64,000 nucleotides of DNA, taken from positions 4,150,481 to 4,214,480 of the forward strand of contig NZ_AP025591.1 of NCBI RefSeq assembly GCF_023169945.1. Reading direction: 5' to 3'. This document shows, piece after piece, positions 16,502 through 25,397 of the stretch; position 1 is the stretch's first letter; each line of letters starts with the position of its first letter. The stretch comes from Anaeromyxobacter oryzae (GTDB taxonomy: Bacteria > Myxococcota > Myxococcia > Myxococcales > Anaeromyxobacteraceae). Under the pieces are notes generated by a model. That model did no database searches and was not told the DNA's origin. It saw only the letters and a list, made by a program, of their open reading frames with translations. Position numbers and translations under genes: made by a program.

Positions 16502-17809
16502 TCAGGGCTCCGCGCGCCGCAGGCCGCCTGCCGCGGCGGTCGCGGGGCCGCGCGCGCCGAACAGGGTGGCGAGCGGTGCCGCGGCCCGATCCGCGTCGAA
16601 CTCCTCGGCGACGCGGGCGCGTCCCGCCGCCGCCAGCCTGGCGCGGAGCTGCGGATCCGCCCCGAGCGCGCAGACCCGGTCCGCCAGCGCGCGCCAGTCG
16701 CCCGCGGGGTAGAGGAGCCCCGTCTCGCCGTGGACCACGAGCTCCGGGATCCCCGCGATCGCAGGCGCCACGACCGGGAGCTCGAGCGCGAGCGCCTCCA
16801 TGAGGACGACGGGGAGTCCCTCGGCGAGGCTCGAGAGCACGAACACGTGGGCGCGCGCCATGGCCTCGAGCGCGACGCGCTCCGGCTGGCGTCCCCGGAG
16901 CGCCACCCGCCCCTCGACGCCGTGCGCCGCGATGGCCGCGCGGATCCGGCCCTCCTCGCTCCCGCCGCCCACGATGGTCAGGCGGGCGTCCACGCCGCGC
17001 CGGAGGACCTCGGCGAACGCCTCGACGAGGCCGGCGTGGCCCTTCTCCGGCGCGAGGCGCCCGACGGACACGAGCTCGAGCGGCTCTCCGGGACGGGGCG
17101 GGCGGCGCGCCTCGGCGTGCGGCAGCGCGGCCGGGTCCACGCCGCAGCGGACGACGTGGAGCTTGCTCCACGCGCCCTCGGGCGCGAGGCGCACGAGCCG
17201 CGCGCGGCCGTGCCGCGTCGCGCACGCGACGAACTCCGCCGCGGCGATCTTCTGCGCCAGGAGGGGGGCGGTGGGGCCGTCGAAGTCGGAGAGGCCGTGC
17301 ACGGAGAGGCTCCAGCCGAGGCCGAGGTACCGCGCCGCGGCGAGCCCGACCTGGGCCGCCGCGTTGGCGAAGTGGTCGTGGAGGTGCGTCGTCCGCCGCC
17401 GGTCGAGCTCGCGCGCGAGCCGCATCGCCTCGGCGAAGTAGAAGCCGGACCGGACGAGCGCGGCCGCCCCCGGCAGCCGGTGGCGCATCGTCGCCGCGAG
17501 CGTGACGAACCAGCGGCGCGGGCTCCGGGCGAAGCTCCACGCCAGCGCTCCGGCGAACGCGCGCCACGGCGGCCGCAGCACGTAGAACGTGCCCGCCTGC
17601 TCCGCGCGGTCGGCCTCCGACAGGCACTCGCCGGGGCGGATCGAGTACGCGTCGACGAGCACCCCCCGCCGGCGGAGGGCAGCGATCTCGCGACGGATGA
17701 ACGTGTGCGAGGGCGCCGGGTACTGGCTGACGAGATACGCGATCCGCGGGCGGAGCGCCGGAACGTCCGCCCGAGGACCCGCAGCGATGACGCCTGGCGC
17801 CCCGGTCAT
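16502..17809 (-). CDS. Family 4 glycosyltransferase
   Basis: The 435-residue GT-B enzyme shows RIAYLVSQYPAPSHTFIRREI at its N-terminus, a feature of colanic-acid-type transferases (WcaL-like). The C-terminal domain has LELVSVGRLAPEKGHAGLVEAF, LTIVGGGSEEGRIRAAI and the donor site SSLAEGLPVVLMEALALELPVVAP. The ATG at 17809 is preceded by no clear Shine-Dalgarno sequence, but no other in-frame start lies close upstream. It is the first gene of the minus-strand unit 17809-14175 and is divergent from the flippase. Confidence 0.87.
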   Translation of the reverse strand: MTGAPGVIAAGPRADVPALRPRIAYLVSQYPAPSHTFIRREIAALRRRGVLVDAYSIRPGECLSEADRAEQAGTFYVLRPPWRAFAGALAWSFARSPRRWFVTLAATMRHRLPGAAALVRSGFYFAEAMRLARELDRRRTTHLHDHFANAAAQVGLAAARYLGLGWSLSVHGLSDFDGPTAPLLAQKIAAAEFVACATRHGRARLVRLAPEGAWSKLHVVRCGVDPAALPHAEARRPPRPGEPLELVSVGRLAPEKGHAGLVEAFAEVLRRGVDARLTIVGGGSEEGRIRAAIAAHGVEGRVALRGRQPERVALEAMARAHVFVLSSLAEGLPVVLMEALALELPVVAPAIAGIPELVVHGETGLLYPAGDWRALADRVCALGADPQLRARLAAAGRARVAEEFDADRAAAPLATLFGARGPATAAAGGLRRAEP

Positions 17810-18093
17810 CGAGCACGAACAGTGACATGCCCTCCTGCGGAGGGGAATGGGCGCCGGCCCGCCGCCGTTGTCGCGCCAATAGGAGCGAACCCGGAAGCGA
17901 ACCGCGTCCGTGGGGCGTCGCCCACGGTGCCGGCGCCGAGCCGGGCCCGGTCTTCGTCGCACGCATCCGCGGGGGGCGCGGCTCCGGGACGCGCCCCGCC
18001 GTCCCGGGCGGCACGCCGGTTCTCGGCCGCGGGGCGGGCGCCTATCCTGAGGCAGCCTCGCGGGGCACGTCGCCGGCCGCGGAGGGGGAGGCG

Positions 18094-19617
18094 ATGACGC
18101 AGGGAATCGGCCCGTCGGCGGCGGAAGGCGCACCGCTCGAGGCGGTCGTCGCCACGCCCTCGATGACGTCCAGCTCCGCGTGGGCGATGGGCGGCTACGC
18201 GGCCGGCCAGCTCCTCCGGTTCGCCGGCAACCTCGTCCTGACGCGGCTCCTGTTCCCTCGCGTGTTCGGCGTGATGGCGCTCATCACGACGCTCATGCAG
18301 GGCCTCGCGATGTTCTCGGACGTCGGCATCGGGCCGGCGATCATCCAGCGCCGGGGCGGGGCGAGCGAACGGTTCCTGCGCACCGCGTGGACCGTCCAGT
18401 GTGGCCGCGGGATCGTCCTCTGGATGTGCGCGTGCGCGCTCGCCGCGCCGTTCGCGGCGTTCTACGGCGAGCCGGGGCTCGCGTGGTACGTGCCGGTCGC
18501 GGGGCTCACGACCGTGCTCCTCGGCTTCGAGTCGACCTCGATGCACACGCTCGCCCGCGACCTCCGGCTCCGGCAGCTCACGCTCGTCGATCTCTCGGCT
18601 CAGGGCGTCGGGATCGTGACGATGGTCGCGCTCGCGGCCGCGCACCGGTCCCTCGCCGGCCCGGAGCGCGAGACGGCGGTGTGGGCCGTCGTCGTCGGCG
18701 GCCTGGCCGGCGGCGGGCTCCGCCTCGTGCTGAGCCACGTGGCGCTCCCGGGGATCCGCCATCGGTTCGAGCTCTCCCGCGAGGACCTCTCCGTGCTGTT
18801 CGGCTTCGGGCGCTGGATCTTCGTGAGCACGATCCTGACGTTCCTCGTCGGACAGTCGGACCGGCTCGTCCTCGGGAAGATGATCCCGCTCGACCTCCTC
18901 GGCGTGTACGGCGTGGCCGCGGCCCTCGCGATGCTGCCGACGCAGGCGGCCCAGCGGCTGGGGAGCGCGGTGCTCTTCCCGGCGTACAGCCGCCTCCAGG
19001 AGACGCGCGCGTTCGAGGCCGCCTTCCACCGCGCCCGCGCGCCGCTCGCGCTCGGCGGGGCGATCATCGCGAGCGGCCTCCTCGCGGCCGGCCCGTACCT
19101 CATCCGGCTCCTGTACGACGCGCGGTATCGGGAGGCCGGCTGGGTGCTGCAGCTGCTCGCGGTCGCCGGGTGGTTCCAGATCCTCGAGGCCACGAACAGC
19201 GCGGCGATCCTGGCGCAGGGCCGGCTGCGGTGGCTCACCGCGAACCGCGCCGCGAAGCTCGCGAGCATGCTCGTGCTGCTGCCCATCGGGTTCCGCGTGG
19301 ACGGGTTCCGGGGCGCGCTCGTCGGGCTCGTCGCCAGCGACGCGGTGAAGTACGCCGTCTCCTCGGCGGGCCTGCGGGTGGGCCGCGTGCGGCTCGTCGC
19401 GCGAGACGTCGCGCTGACGGGGGCCATCGCGGCGAGCGCGCTGGTCGCCTCCGCCGCGGGCCGCCGGGCCGGAGCCCTCGGCGGGACCGCCGCCGCGTTC
19501 CTGGCGGCGGGCGTGGTCGTGGTGGTGGTCTGGGCGCCGCTCGCGATCCGGTACGTGCGGCGCGCGCTGACGGCGAGGAAGGGCGAGCCGCTCCCCGGGC
19601 TCGGCGCCGCCCCGTAG
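18094..19617 (+). CDS. Oligosaccharide flippase (Wzx/MOP superfamily)
   Basis: The 507-residue protein has about 12-14 hydrophobic helices and flips lipid-linked repeat units across the inner membrane. The N-terminal region GGYAAGQLLRFAGNLVLTRLLFPRVFGVMALI is the polysaccharide biosynthesis protein signature. GGWIF-like and GQSDRLVLGKMIPLDLLGVYGVAAALA motifs mark the repeat of the fold. The ATG is set by an ideal GGAGGGGGAGG Shine-Dalgarno sequence 4-14 nt upstream; the open frame extends 89 codons further upstream but with non-membrane, low-quality sequence. The acetyltransferase follows after 22 bp. Confidence 0.9.
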   Translation: MTQGIGPSAAEGAPLEAVVATPSMTSSSAWAMGGYAAGQLLRFAGNLVLTRLLFPRVFGVMALITTLMQGLAMFSDVGIGPAIIQRRGGASERFLRTAWTVQCGRGIVLWMCACALAAPFAAFYGEPGLAWYVPVAGLTTVLLGFESTSMHTLARDLRLRQLTLVDLSAQGVGIVTMVALAAAHRSLAGPERETAVWAVVVGGLAGGGLRLVLSHVALPGIRHRFELSREDLSVLFGFGRWIFVSTILTFLVGQSDRLVLGKMIPLDLLGVYGVAAALAMLPTQAAQRLGSAVLFPAYSRLQETRAFEAAFHRARAPLALGGAIIASGLLAAGPYLIRLLYDARYREAGWVLQLLAVAGWFQILEATNSAAILAQGRLRWLTANRAAKLASMLVLLPIGFRVDGFRGALVGLVASDAVKYAVSSAGLRVGRVRLVARDVALTGAIAASALVASAAGRRAGALGGTAAAFLAAGVVVVVVWAPLAIRYVRRALTARKGEPLPGLGAAP

Positions 19618-19639
19618 CCGATCGATGGAGGGGTCCACG

Positions 19640-20248
19640 ATGCTGCTCGAAGAGCTGAGACGCGACGCCGCGAGGTACGAGAAGCTGGGAGGCTGGCACC
19701 GCCGGCTCGGGTTCTGGATCGGGGCGACCTACCGGGTCGGCGTCTGGGCGCACGCGCTCCGGAACCCGCTGCTGCGGGTCGTGATCGTGACCCTGTACCG
19801 GATGGTTCGCCTGCCCTGGTACCTCTTCCTCCAGGTGGACCTGTCCTCTAAGGCCCGGATCGGCCCGGGGCTGTGCCTCATCCATCCGAACAACGTGCTC
19901 GTGCCGCGCGGCGTGGAGATCGGGGAGGACTGCCTGCTGTTCCACGACGTGACGCTCGGGACGGGGCCGCTCCCCGGGCTGCCGAAGCTCGGGAACCGGG
20001 TGGACGTGTACGTCGGCGCGCGCGTCCTCGGAGGGGTGCGCGTGGGCGATCGGTCGATGGTCGGGGCGAACTGCGTCGTCACCCGGCACGTGCCGCCGGA
20101 CTCGGCCATCCTCCCCGTCCCGACGCGCGTCCTGCGCCGCAGCCTGCTCGCGCGGGCGCACGGCGCGGGCGGCGACGCCGCCGGGGCGCGCGCGCCGGCC
20201 CCCGTCCGCGAGGAGGAGCCGGAGCGGGAGAAGGACGTCGGGAGCTGA
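19640..20248 (+). CDS. Serine O-acetyltransferase-like / colanic-type hexapeptide acetyltransferase
   Basis: The 202-residue protein has a short helical N-terminus (LEELRRDAARYEKL), a hydrophobic patch, then left-handed beta-helix hexapeptide repeats: IGPGLCLIHPNNVLVPRGVEIGEDCLLFHDVTLGTG, then VYVGARVLGGVRVGDRSMVGANCVVTRHVPPDS. The catalytic-type His lies in LFHDVTLG. It resembles CysE/EpsH-like transferases of EPS loci, which acetylate sugars, rather than housekeeping CysE. The ATG at 19640 is preferred to 19625 because GGAGGGG lies 7 nt before it. The tail (about 165-202) is Ala/Arg/Glu-rich and probably disordered. Confidence 0.82.
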   Translation: MLLEELRRDAARYEKLGGWHRRLGFWIGATYRVGVWAHALRNPLLRVVIVTLYRMVRLPWYLFLQVDLSSKARIGPGLCLIHPNNVLVPRGVEIGEDCLLFHDVTLGTGPLPGLPKLGNRVDVYVGARVLGGVRVGDRSMVGANCVVTRHVPPDSAILPVPTRVLRRSLLARAHGAGGDAAGARAPAPVREEEPEREKDVGS

Positions 20249-20253
20249 GTCGG

Positions 20254-20276
20254 CGGCGCCGCATCACGCGGCGCCG
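20254..20276. terminator. Hairpin between convergent acetyltransferase and AMP-ligase genes
   Basis: CGGCGCCGC (20254-20262) pairs with GCGGCGCCG (20268-20276) around a 5-nt loop that contains part of the minus-strand stop codon. It is a compact 9-bp G/C stem exactly where two genes meet, suited to bidirectional termination. No U-run. Confidence 0.5.
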
Positions 20277-21835
20277 GCGCGCCGCGCGAGCTCTGCCCGG
20301 AGCAGCTTGCCCGCCTCGTTCCGCGGGAGCGCGTCCACGAGCACGAACCGGACCGGGACCTGCCAGGCCGGGAGCTGCGCGCGGCAGAACCGGCGGAGCT
20401 CGGCGTCGGCCGGCGTGGCGCCGGCGCGCGGCACGACGTACGCGACCGGCACCTCGCCGAGCAGCGCGTCCGGCTCGCCCATGACGGCGGACTCGGCGAT
20501 CTCCGGGTGGCGCGCCACGACGTGCTCGATCTCCACCGGGCTCACGCGGTGGCCGCCGATCTTCAGGATCTCCTTCGAGCGGCCGCGGTGGAAGAAGAAG
20601 CCGTCCGCGTCCCGCGCCGCGAGGTCGCCGGTCCAGAGCCAGCCGTCCCGCAGGATCGCCGCGGTCGCCTCGGGCTCGTCGAGGTAGCCCGGGGTCACGT
20701 TGGCGCCGCGCGCGACCAGGTGGCCGACCTCGCCGGCGGGCAGGTCGGCGCCGTCCTCGCCGACGACGCGCAGCTCGACGCCCGGGATCGGGATCCCGAT
20801 GGAGCCCTTCTTGTCCTCGGCGCGCTCCGGCGGCAGGTACGAGAGCCGCGCCGTCGCCTCGGTCTGGCCGTACATGACGAAGAGCGACGCAGGGTGGAAG
20901 GCCTCCCGGACCCACGCGATGGTGTCGGGCGCCATCGGCCCGCCGGCCTGCGTGAGGTAACGGAGGCGCGGGAAGCGCAGCGTCGAGACGTCGACCTGGC
21001 GGCGGATGATCTCGAAGGTGAGCGGGACGCCGGCGAAGCCGGTGCAGCCCTCGGCCGCGAGCGCCTCGAGGACCAACCGGGGGAAGGCGAAGCGGCCGTC
21101 GAGGAAGACCGACCCGCCGGTGAGGAGGTGCGTCTGCAGCACGCTCCGGCCGTAGCAGTAGTACAGCGGCAGCACGAGCAGCGCGCGGTCGTCCGGACCG
21201 AGCCGGAGGTACGCCACGATGGATCTGGCGTTCGCGTCGACGTTCCCGAACGTCTGGACGACGCCGCGCGGACGTCCGGTGCTCCCCGACGTGTACAGGA
21301 CGAGCGCGGGCGCCTCGCGCGCGGGCGCGGGGGGCGGCCGGTAGGGCGCCGGCGCGGCGCGCGGGTCGAGCCGCCCGTCGAGCTGGAGCCACGTCGCGGG
21401 GATCCCGAGGTCGTCGTGGAGCGCCGCGGGCAGCGGCCCGGGGTGCACGACCCAGGCGCGCTCGAGGAGGGCGCCGGCGCCCGCGCCGCGCCACGTCCGG
21501 GCGTCGCGCGCCCACAGGAACCCGTGCCGGACTCGGCTCCGGGCGAGGATGTCGCCCAGGATCGCCGCGCTCCACTCACGGTTCACCTCGACGGCGGTCG
21601 CGCCGGCCGCGTGCACCGCGAGGCCCGCGACCACCGTCGCCGGCGTGCTCGGGAGCGCGAGCAGGACCCGATCGCCGGGCCGGACCCCGGACGCGGCGAG
21701 CTCGGCGGCGAGCGCGCGGGTCCGCTCGGCGAGGTCGCCGTAGGTGAGGCGCGCGGTGGGCGACGCGACGGCGGGCGCCCCGGGCCGCCGCGCGGCGTGC
21801 TGGAACACCCACTCGTGCAGGAAGGGTGAGTCCAT
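20264..21835 (-). CDS. Acyl/aminoacyl-AMP ligase (ANL superfamily) of the EPS locus
   Basis: The 523-residue adenylating enzyme has all core ANL motifs. LVLYTSGSTGRPRGV (A3) is the phosphate loop; MYGQTEATARLSYLP (A5) and LWTGDLAARDADGFFFHRGR (A7) follow, and the hinge SKEILKIGGHRVSPVEIE (A8). The last segment, RNEAGKLLR, contains the catalytic Lys (A10). It activates a carboxylic acid as an AMP-ester and passes it to a thiol, most likely the ACP encoded at 25130. Ligases like this, with asparagine synthase-like amidotransferases, are known companions of exosortase A loci ('acyl-CoA ligase, exosortase A system-associated'). It is divergent from the NadE-like gene. Confidence 0.85.
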   Translation of the reverse strand: MDSPFLHEWVFQHAARRPGAPAVASPTARLTYGDLAERTRALAAELAASGVRPGDRVLLALPSTPATVVAGLAVHAAGATAVEVNREWSAAILGDILARSRVRHGFLWARDARTWRGAGAGALLERAWVVHPGPLPAALHDDLGIPATWLQLDGRLDPRAAPAPYRPPPAPAREAPALVLYTSGSTGRPRGVVQTFGNVDANARSIVAYLRLGPDDRALLVLPLYYCYGRSVLQTHLLTGGSVFLDGRFAFPRLVLEALAAEGCTGFAGVPLTFEIIRRQVDVSTLRFPRLRYLTQAGGPMAPDTIAWVREAFHPASLFVMYGQTEATARLSYLPPERAEDKKGSIGIPIPGVELRVVGEDGADLPAGEVGHLVARGANVTPGYLDEPEATAAILRDGWLWTGDLAARDADGFFFHRGRSKEILKIGGHRVSPVEIEHVVARHPEIAESAVMGEPDALLGEVPVAYVVPRAGATPADAELRRFCRAQLPAWQVPVRFVLVDALPRNEAGKLLRAELARRAGAA

Positions 21836-22117
21836 CGTGGTCCCCCGCTCCGCCGTACCCGGACGCGCGGCTCCGCGCTTCGCCGGACGCACCGGACGCG
21901 CGTGGCATCCGGTCACGCACGCCACGTCCGTCCCGACGCGGCGCAGCCGAGTATCGCGCATTCCCCCTGCGCGGGGGCGCGGTCACGGAAGGGCCGGCAG
22001 CGGGGCACGCGTAGGGTGCGCCTCGTGGCTCCGGTAGAGTGGCACTCACCCGGCGCGGTTGCCCCCGAAGATCGCGGGCGCGCGCGCCGGTGGCTCGTGC
22101 AGGGGGGATCGAGCGCC

Positions 22118-23092
22118 ATGTTCTCGCGTGAGGTGCTTCGCATCGACGCTCCGCAGGTCGCCGCCTCGATCCAGGCGGCGATCCGGGAGCAGGTGCTCGG
22201 GACGCTGCGGCGGCGCGGTGCCGTCGTCGGGATGTCCGGCGGCATCGACAGCTCCGTGGTCGCGTCGCTCTGCGTGCGCGCGCTCGGCCCGGATCGCGTC
22301 TTCGGGCTGCTCATGCCGGAGCGCGACTCCTCGGCCGACGCGCTCCGCCTCGGCCGGCTCCTCGCGGGCCGGCTCGGGATCCGCCACGCCGTCGAGGACG
22401 TCGGCCCCGCGCTGGACGCGCTCGGGTGCTACGCGCGTCAGCGCGAGGCGATCCGCTCGGTGTTCCCCGGGTACGGGGACGGCTGGCGGTGCAAGCTCAC
22501 GCTGCCGTCGCTCCTCGACGGCGAGCGGCTCAACATCACGCAGCTCACGGTGGAGGACCCCGAAGGCCGGCAGCGTGCGTCGCGCATGACCGCCGCCGCC
22601 TACCTCCAGCTCGTCGCGGCGACGAACTTCAAGCAGCGCGTCCGGAAGATGATGGAGTACTACCACGCGGATCGCCTGGGCTTCGCCGTCGCCGGCACCC
22701 CGAACCGGCTCGAGTACGACCAGGGGTTCTTCGTGAAGCAGGGCGACGGCGCCGCAGACTTCAAGCCGATCGCGCGGCTGTACAAGACCCAGGTCTACGC
22801 GCTCGCCGCGCACCTCGACGTGCCCGAGGAGATCCGGCGAAGGCCGCCGACCACCGACACGTTCTCGCTCGCGCAGACACAGGAGGAGTTCTACTTCGCC
22901 CTGCCGTACGCGGAGATGGACCTCTGCCTCTGGGCGCACGACCACGACACACCCCCGGAGGACGTCGCGGCCGCGCTCGGGCTCTCGCCGGCGCAGGTGG
23001 AGCGCGTTTTCCGGGACATCGAGGCGAAGCGGCGCGCGAGCCGGTACCTGCACGAGGCGCCGCTCCTCGCGAGCGAGGCGCGGGGCGGCTGA
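22118..23092 (+). CDS. NAD synthase-like ATP pyrophosphatase in the acyl-activation module
   Basis: The 324-residue protein has the PP-loop SGGIDSSV at about residues 40-47 and later VAGTPNRLEYDQGFFVKQGDGAADFKPI, KTQVYALAAHLDVPEEI and PTTDTF. These are NadE-family landmarks (substrate adenylation then amidation with ammonia). There is no glutaminase domain, as in ammonia-dependent NadE. Its site beside AsnB and ACP, two bases before the asnB-like ATG, suggests a specialised amide-forming ligase rather than housekeeping NAD synthesis, though that cannot be excluded. AGGGGGG lies 10 nt before the ATG. The final ~50 residues (about 273-324) are extra compared with minimal NadE. Confidence 0.78.
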   Translation: MFSREVLRIDAPQVAASIQAAIREQVLGTLRRRGAVVGMSGGIDSSVVASLCVRALGPDRVFGLLMPERDSSADALRLGRLLAGRLGIRHAVEDVGPALDALGCYARQREAIRSVFPGYGDGWRCKLTLPSLLDGERLNITQLTVEDPEGRQRASRMTAAAYLQLVAATNFKQRVRKMMEYYHADRLGFAVAGTPNRLEYDQGFFVKQGDGAADFKPIARLYKTQVYALAAHLDVPEEIRRRPPTTDTFSLAQTQEEFYFALPYAEMDLCLWAHDHDTPPEDVAAALGLSPAQVERVFRDIEAKRRASRYLHEAPLLASEARGG

Positions 23093-23093
23093 G

Positions 23094-25127
23094 ATGTGCG
23101 GGATCGCCGGCATCGTCGTGCTGCGGGCGGGAGCTGCGCCCCCCGCACGCGCGGACCTCGAGGCGATGGCGACGGCGCTCCGCCACCGGGGCCCGGACGA
23201 GCGCGGCCTCTATCGCGACCTCCGCGCCGGCCTCGCGCACGCGCGCCTCTCGATCATCGATCTCGCGACCGGGCAGCAGCCGCTCTCGAACGAGGACGGC
23301 TCGCTGTGGATCGTCTTCAACGGCGAGGTCTTCAACTACCTCGAGCTGCGGGAGGAGCTCGTCGCGCTCGGCCACCGCTTCCGGACCCGCAGCGACACCG
23401 AGGTGGTCGTGCACGCGTACGAGGCCTGGGGCGACGACGCGTTCGCGCGGTTCGACGGCCAGTTCGCCATCGCGCTGTGGGACGCGCGGGACGAGGTCCT
23501 CGTGCTCGCGCGTGATCCGATGGGCATCTGCCCCCTGTACCTCTGCGAGCGGGAGGGGCGCCTCTCGTTCGCCAGCGAGGTGAAGGCGATCTTCGCCGGC
23601 GATCCGGCGATGCCCCGCGCGCTCGACCCGGTCGGGCTCGCCGAGACGTTCACCTTCTGGAGCGCGGTCGCGCCGCAGACCGTCTTCCGGGGCGTGACGG
23701 AGCTCGAGCCCGGCCATGTCCGCCGCGTCGCGCGCGGCCGGACCGAGGACCGGGCCTTCTGGCGGCCGCGGTTCCCCACCGGCCCGGGCGACGCGTTCGC
23801 GGGGAGCGTGGAGGAGGCGGCGGAGCGCGTCCGCGCGACCCTCGAGGACGCCGTCCGCCTCCGCCTGCTCCGCGCGGACGTGCCGGTCGGCAGCTACCTC
23901 TCGGGCGGCCTCGACAGCTCGCTCGTCGCGGCGCTCGGCCGGCGCGTGAAGGGCGCCTCGTTCCAGACCTTCTCGCTGCGCTTCGAGGACGCGGAGTACG
24001 ACGAGACGCGTTACCAGCGCGCCGTCGCCGACCGGATCGGGAGCGAGCACCGGGACATCGTGGTCCGCCGTCGCGACATCGCCGAGATCTTTCCGGAGGT
24101 CGTGGCGCACGCGGAGCGGCCGCTCCTCCGCAGCGCCCCGGCCCCGATGCTCCTGCTCTCGCGCCTCGTGCGCGACGCGGGGATCAAGGTCGTCCTCACC
24201 GGCGAGGGCGCCGACGAGCTGTTCGCCGGGTACGACCTGTTCCGCGAGGGGAAGATCCGCCGGTTCTGGGGCCGGCAGCCCGGATCGGCGCTGAGGCCGC
24301 GCCTGCTCGAGCGGCTCTACCCGTACCTGGCGCGGTCGCCCGTCCTGCAGCAGGCGATGGCGCGCGAGTTCTTCGGCCTCGGCCGCGAGCGGTGGGCCGC
24401 GCCGGGCTTCGCGCACGGCACGCGCTGGCGCTCCGCCGCGGCGCTGCAGCGGCTCTTCACGGGGGAGGTCAGGCGGGAGGCCGGGCGCGTCGACGTCGTC
24501 GCGCGGCTGCTCGCGTCGCTCCCCGGCGAGTTCACGTCGTGGGCGCCGCTCGCGCAGGACCAGCACCTGGAGGCGCGGACGCTGCTGTCGGCCTACCTGC
24601 TCTCGTCGCAGGGCGACCGCATGCTCATGGCGAACTCCGTCGAGGGCCGGTTCCCGTTCCTGGGCGCGGAGGTGATCGCGCTCGCGAACGCGCTCCCCGC
24701 GTCGTACAAGCTCCGGGGGCTCGACGAGAAGCACGTCCTCAAGCGCGCGGCGCGCGGCCTCGTGCCGGACGAGATCCTCCGCCGCCCGAAGCAGCCGTAC
24801 CGAGCGCCGGACGCGCTCTCGTTCACGGCGCCGGACGCGCCCGCGTGGGTCGCCGAGATCCTCAGCGACGACGCGCTCGCGGACGCCGGCGTGTTCGAGC
24901 CCGCCGCCGTCGCGCGGCTGGTCAGGAAGTGCCGCGCGAGCACCGGCGCGCCGCTCTCCAATGCGGACAACATGGCGCTCGTCGGCGTCCTGTCGACGGG
25001 GCTCCTGCACCGCGAGCTCGTGCGCCGCGCGCCGGCGCGTGGTGCGCCGGCCGCGTTCGAGACCGTCGTCGATCGCGTTTCGAGACAGGGGGGCGCCGCC
25101 GTCCGGATCGGCGCGTCCGGGAGGTGA
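23094..25127 (+). CDS. asnB: Glutamine-hydrolysing asparagine synthase-like amidotransferase
   Basis: The 677-residue protein is a two-domain amidotransferase. The N-terminal glutaminase has the exposed nucleophile Cys2 (MCGIAGIV) plus RGPDERG and FNGEVFNYLELREEL. The C-terminal synthetase has the PP-loop YLSGGLDSSLVAAL (about residue 270), LTGEGADELFAGYD and RMLMANSVEGRFPFL. AsnB-type proteins move ammonia from glutamine to an AMP-activated carboxylate. In EPS/exosortase loci such proteins ('amidotransferase 1, exosortase A-associated') are thought to amidate glycan substituents. It lies one base after the NadE-like stop and two bases before the ACP, so the three form an operon. Confidence 0.9.
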   Translation: MCGIAGIVVLRAGAAPPARADLEAMATALRHRGPDERGLYRDLRAGLAHARLSIIDLATGQQPLSNEDGSLWIVFNGEVFNYLELREELVALGHRFRTRSDTEVVVHAYEAWGDDAFARFDGQFAIALWDARDEVLVLARDPMGICPLYLCEREGRLSFASEVKAIFAGDPAMPRALDPVGLAETFTFWSAVAPQTVFRGVTELEPGHVRRVARGRTEDRAFWRPRFPTGPGDAFAGSVEEAAERVRATLEDAVRLRLLRADVPVGSYLSGGLDSSLVAALGRRVKGASFQTFSLRFEDAEYDETRYQRAVADRIGSEHRDIVVRRRDIAEIFPEVVAHAERPLLRSAPAPMLLLSRLVRDAGIKVVLTGEGADELFAGYDLFREGKIRRFWGRQPGSALRPRLLERLYPYLARSPVLQQAMAREFFGLGRERWAAPGFAHGTRWRSAAALQRLFTGEVRREAGRVDVVARLLASLPGEFTSWAPLAQDQHLEARTLLSAYLLSSQGDRMLMANSVEGRFPFLGAEVIALANALPASYKLRGLDEKHVLKRAARGLVPDEILRRPKQPYRAPDALSFTAPDAPAWVAEILSDDALADAGVFEPAAVARLVRKCRASTGAPLSNADNMALVGVLSTGLLHRELVRRAPARGAPAAFETVVDRVSRQGGAAVRIGASGR

Positions 25128-25129
25128 GC

Positions 25130-25384
25130 ATGAAGATCCAGGATCGGGTGCGGCAGTTCGTGGTGGAGAACTTCTACGTCGCGGATCCCGCGGAGATCAC
25201 GGACGACACGCTGCTCGTGTCGAGCGGCTACGTCGACTCGACGGGGATGCTCGAGGTGATCGCCTTCCTCGAGGCGGAGTTCGGGATCCGCGTCCACGAC
25301 CAGGAGACGACGCCGGAGAACCTGGAGTCGATCGCGCGGATCGCCGCGTTCGTGGCGCGGAAGCGCCACCTCGCGCCGGCGTGA
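25130..25384 (+). CDS. Acyl carrier protein
   Basis: The 84-residue acidic helical protein carries an acyl group on a phosphopantetheine arm. The attachment site is the Ser in YVDSTGMLEVIAFLE, the D-S-x(2-3)-[LM] motif with the helix that follows. The segment FGIRVHDQETTPENLESI corresponds to the third and fourth ACP helices. It lies two bases after asnB (GAGGTGAGC overlapping as Shine-Dalgarno) and is the last gene of the module. The AMP-ligase at 20264-21835 is the probable loading enzyme. Confidence 0.88.
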   Translation: MKIQDRVRQFVVENFYVADPAEITDDTLLVSSGYVDSTGMLEVIAFLEAEFGIRVHDQETTPENLESIARIAAFVARKRHLAPA

Positions 25385-25397
25385 CGCCGGGCGGCGA

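Noticed and set aside
22045..22075. Possible sigma-54 site containing TGGCAC and TTGC
   Set aside because: The distance between the two parts is 13 bp instead of 5, so the -24/-12 spacing is wrong.
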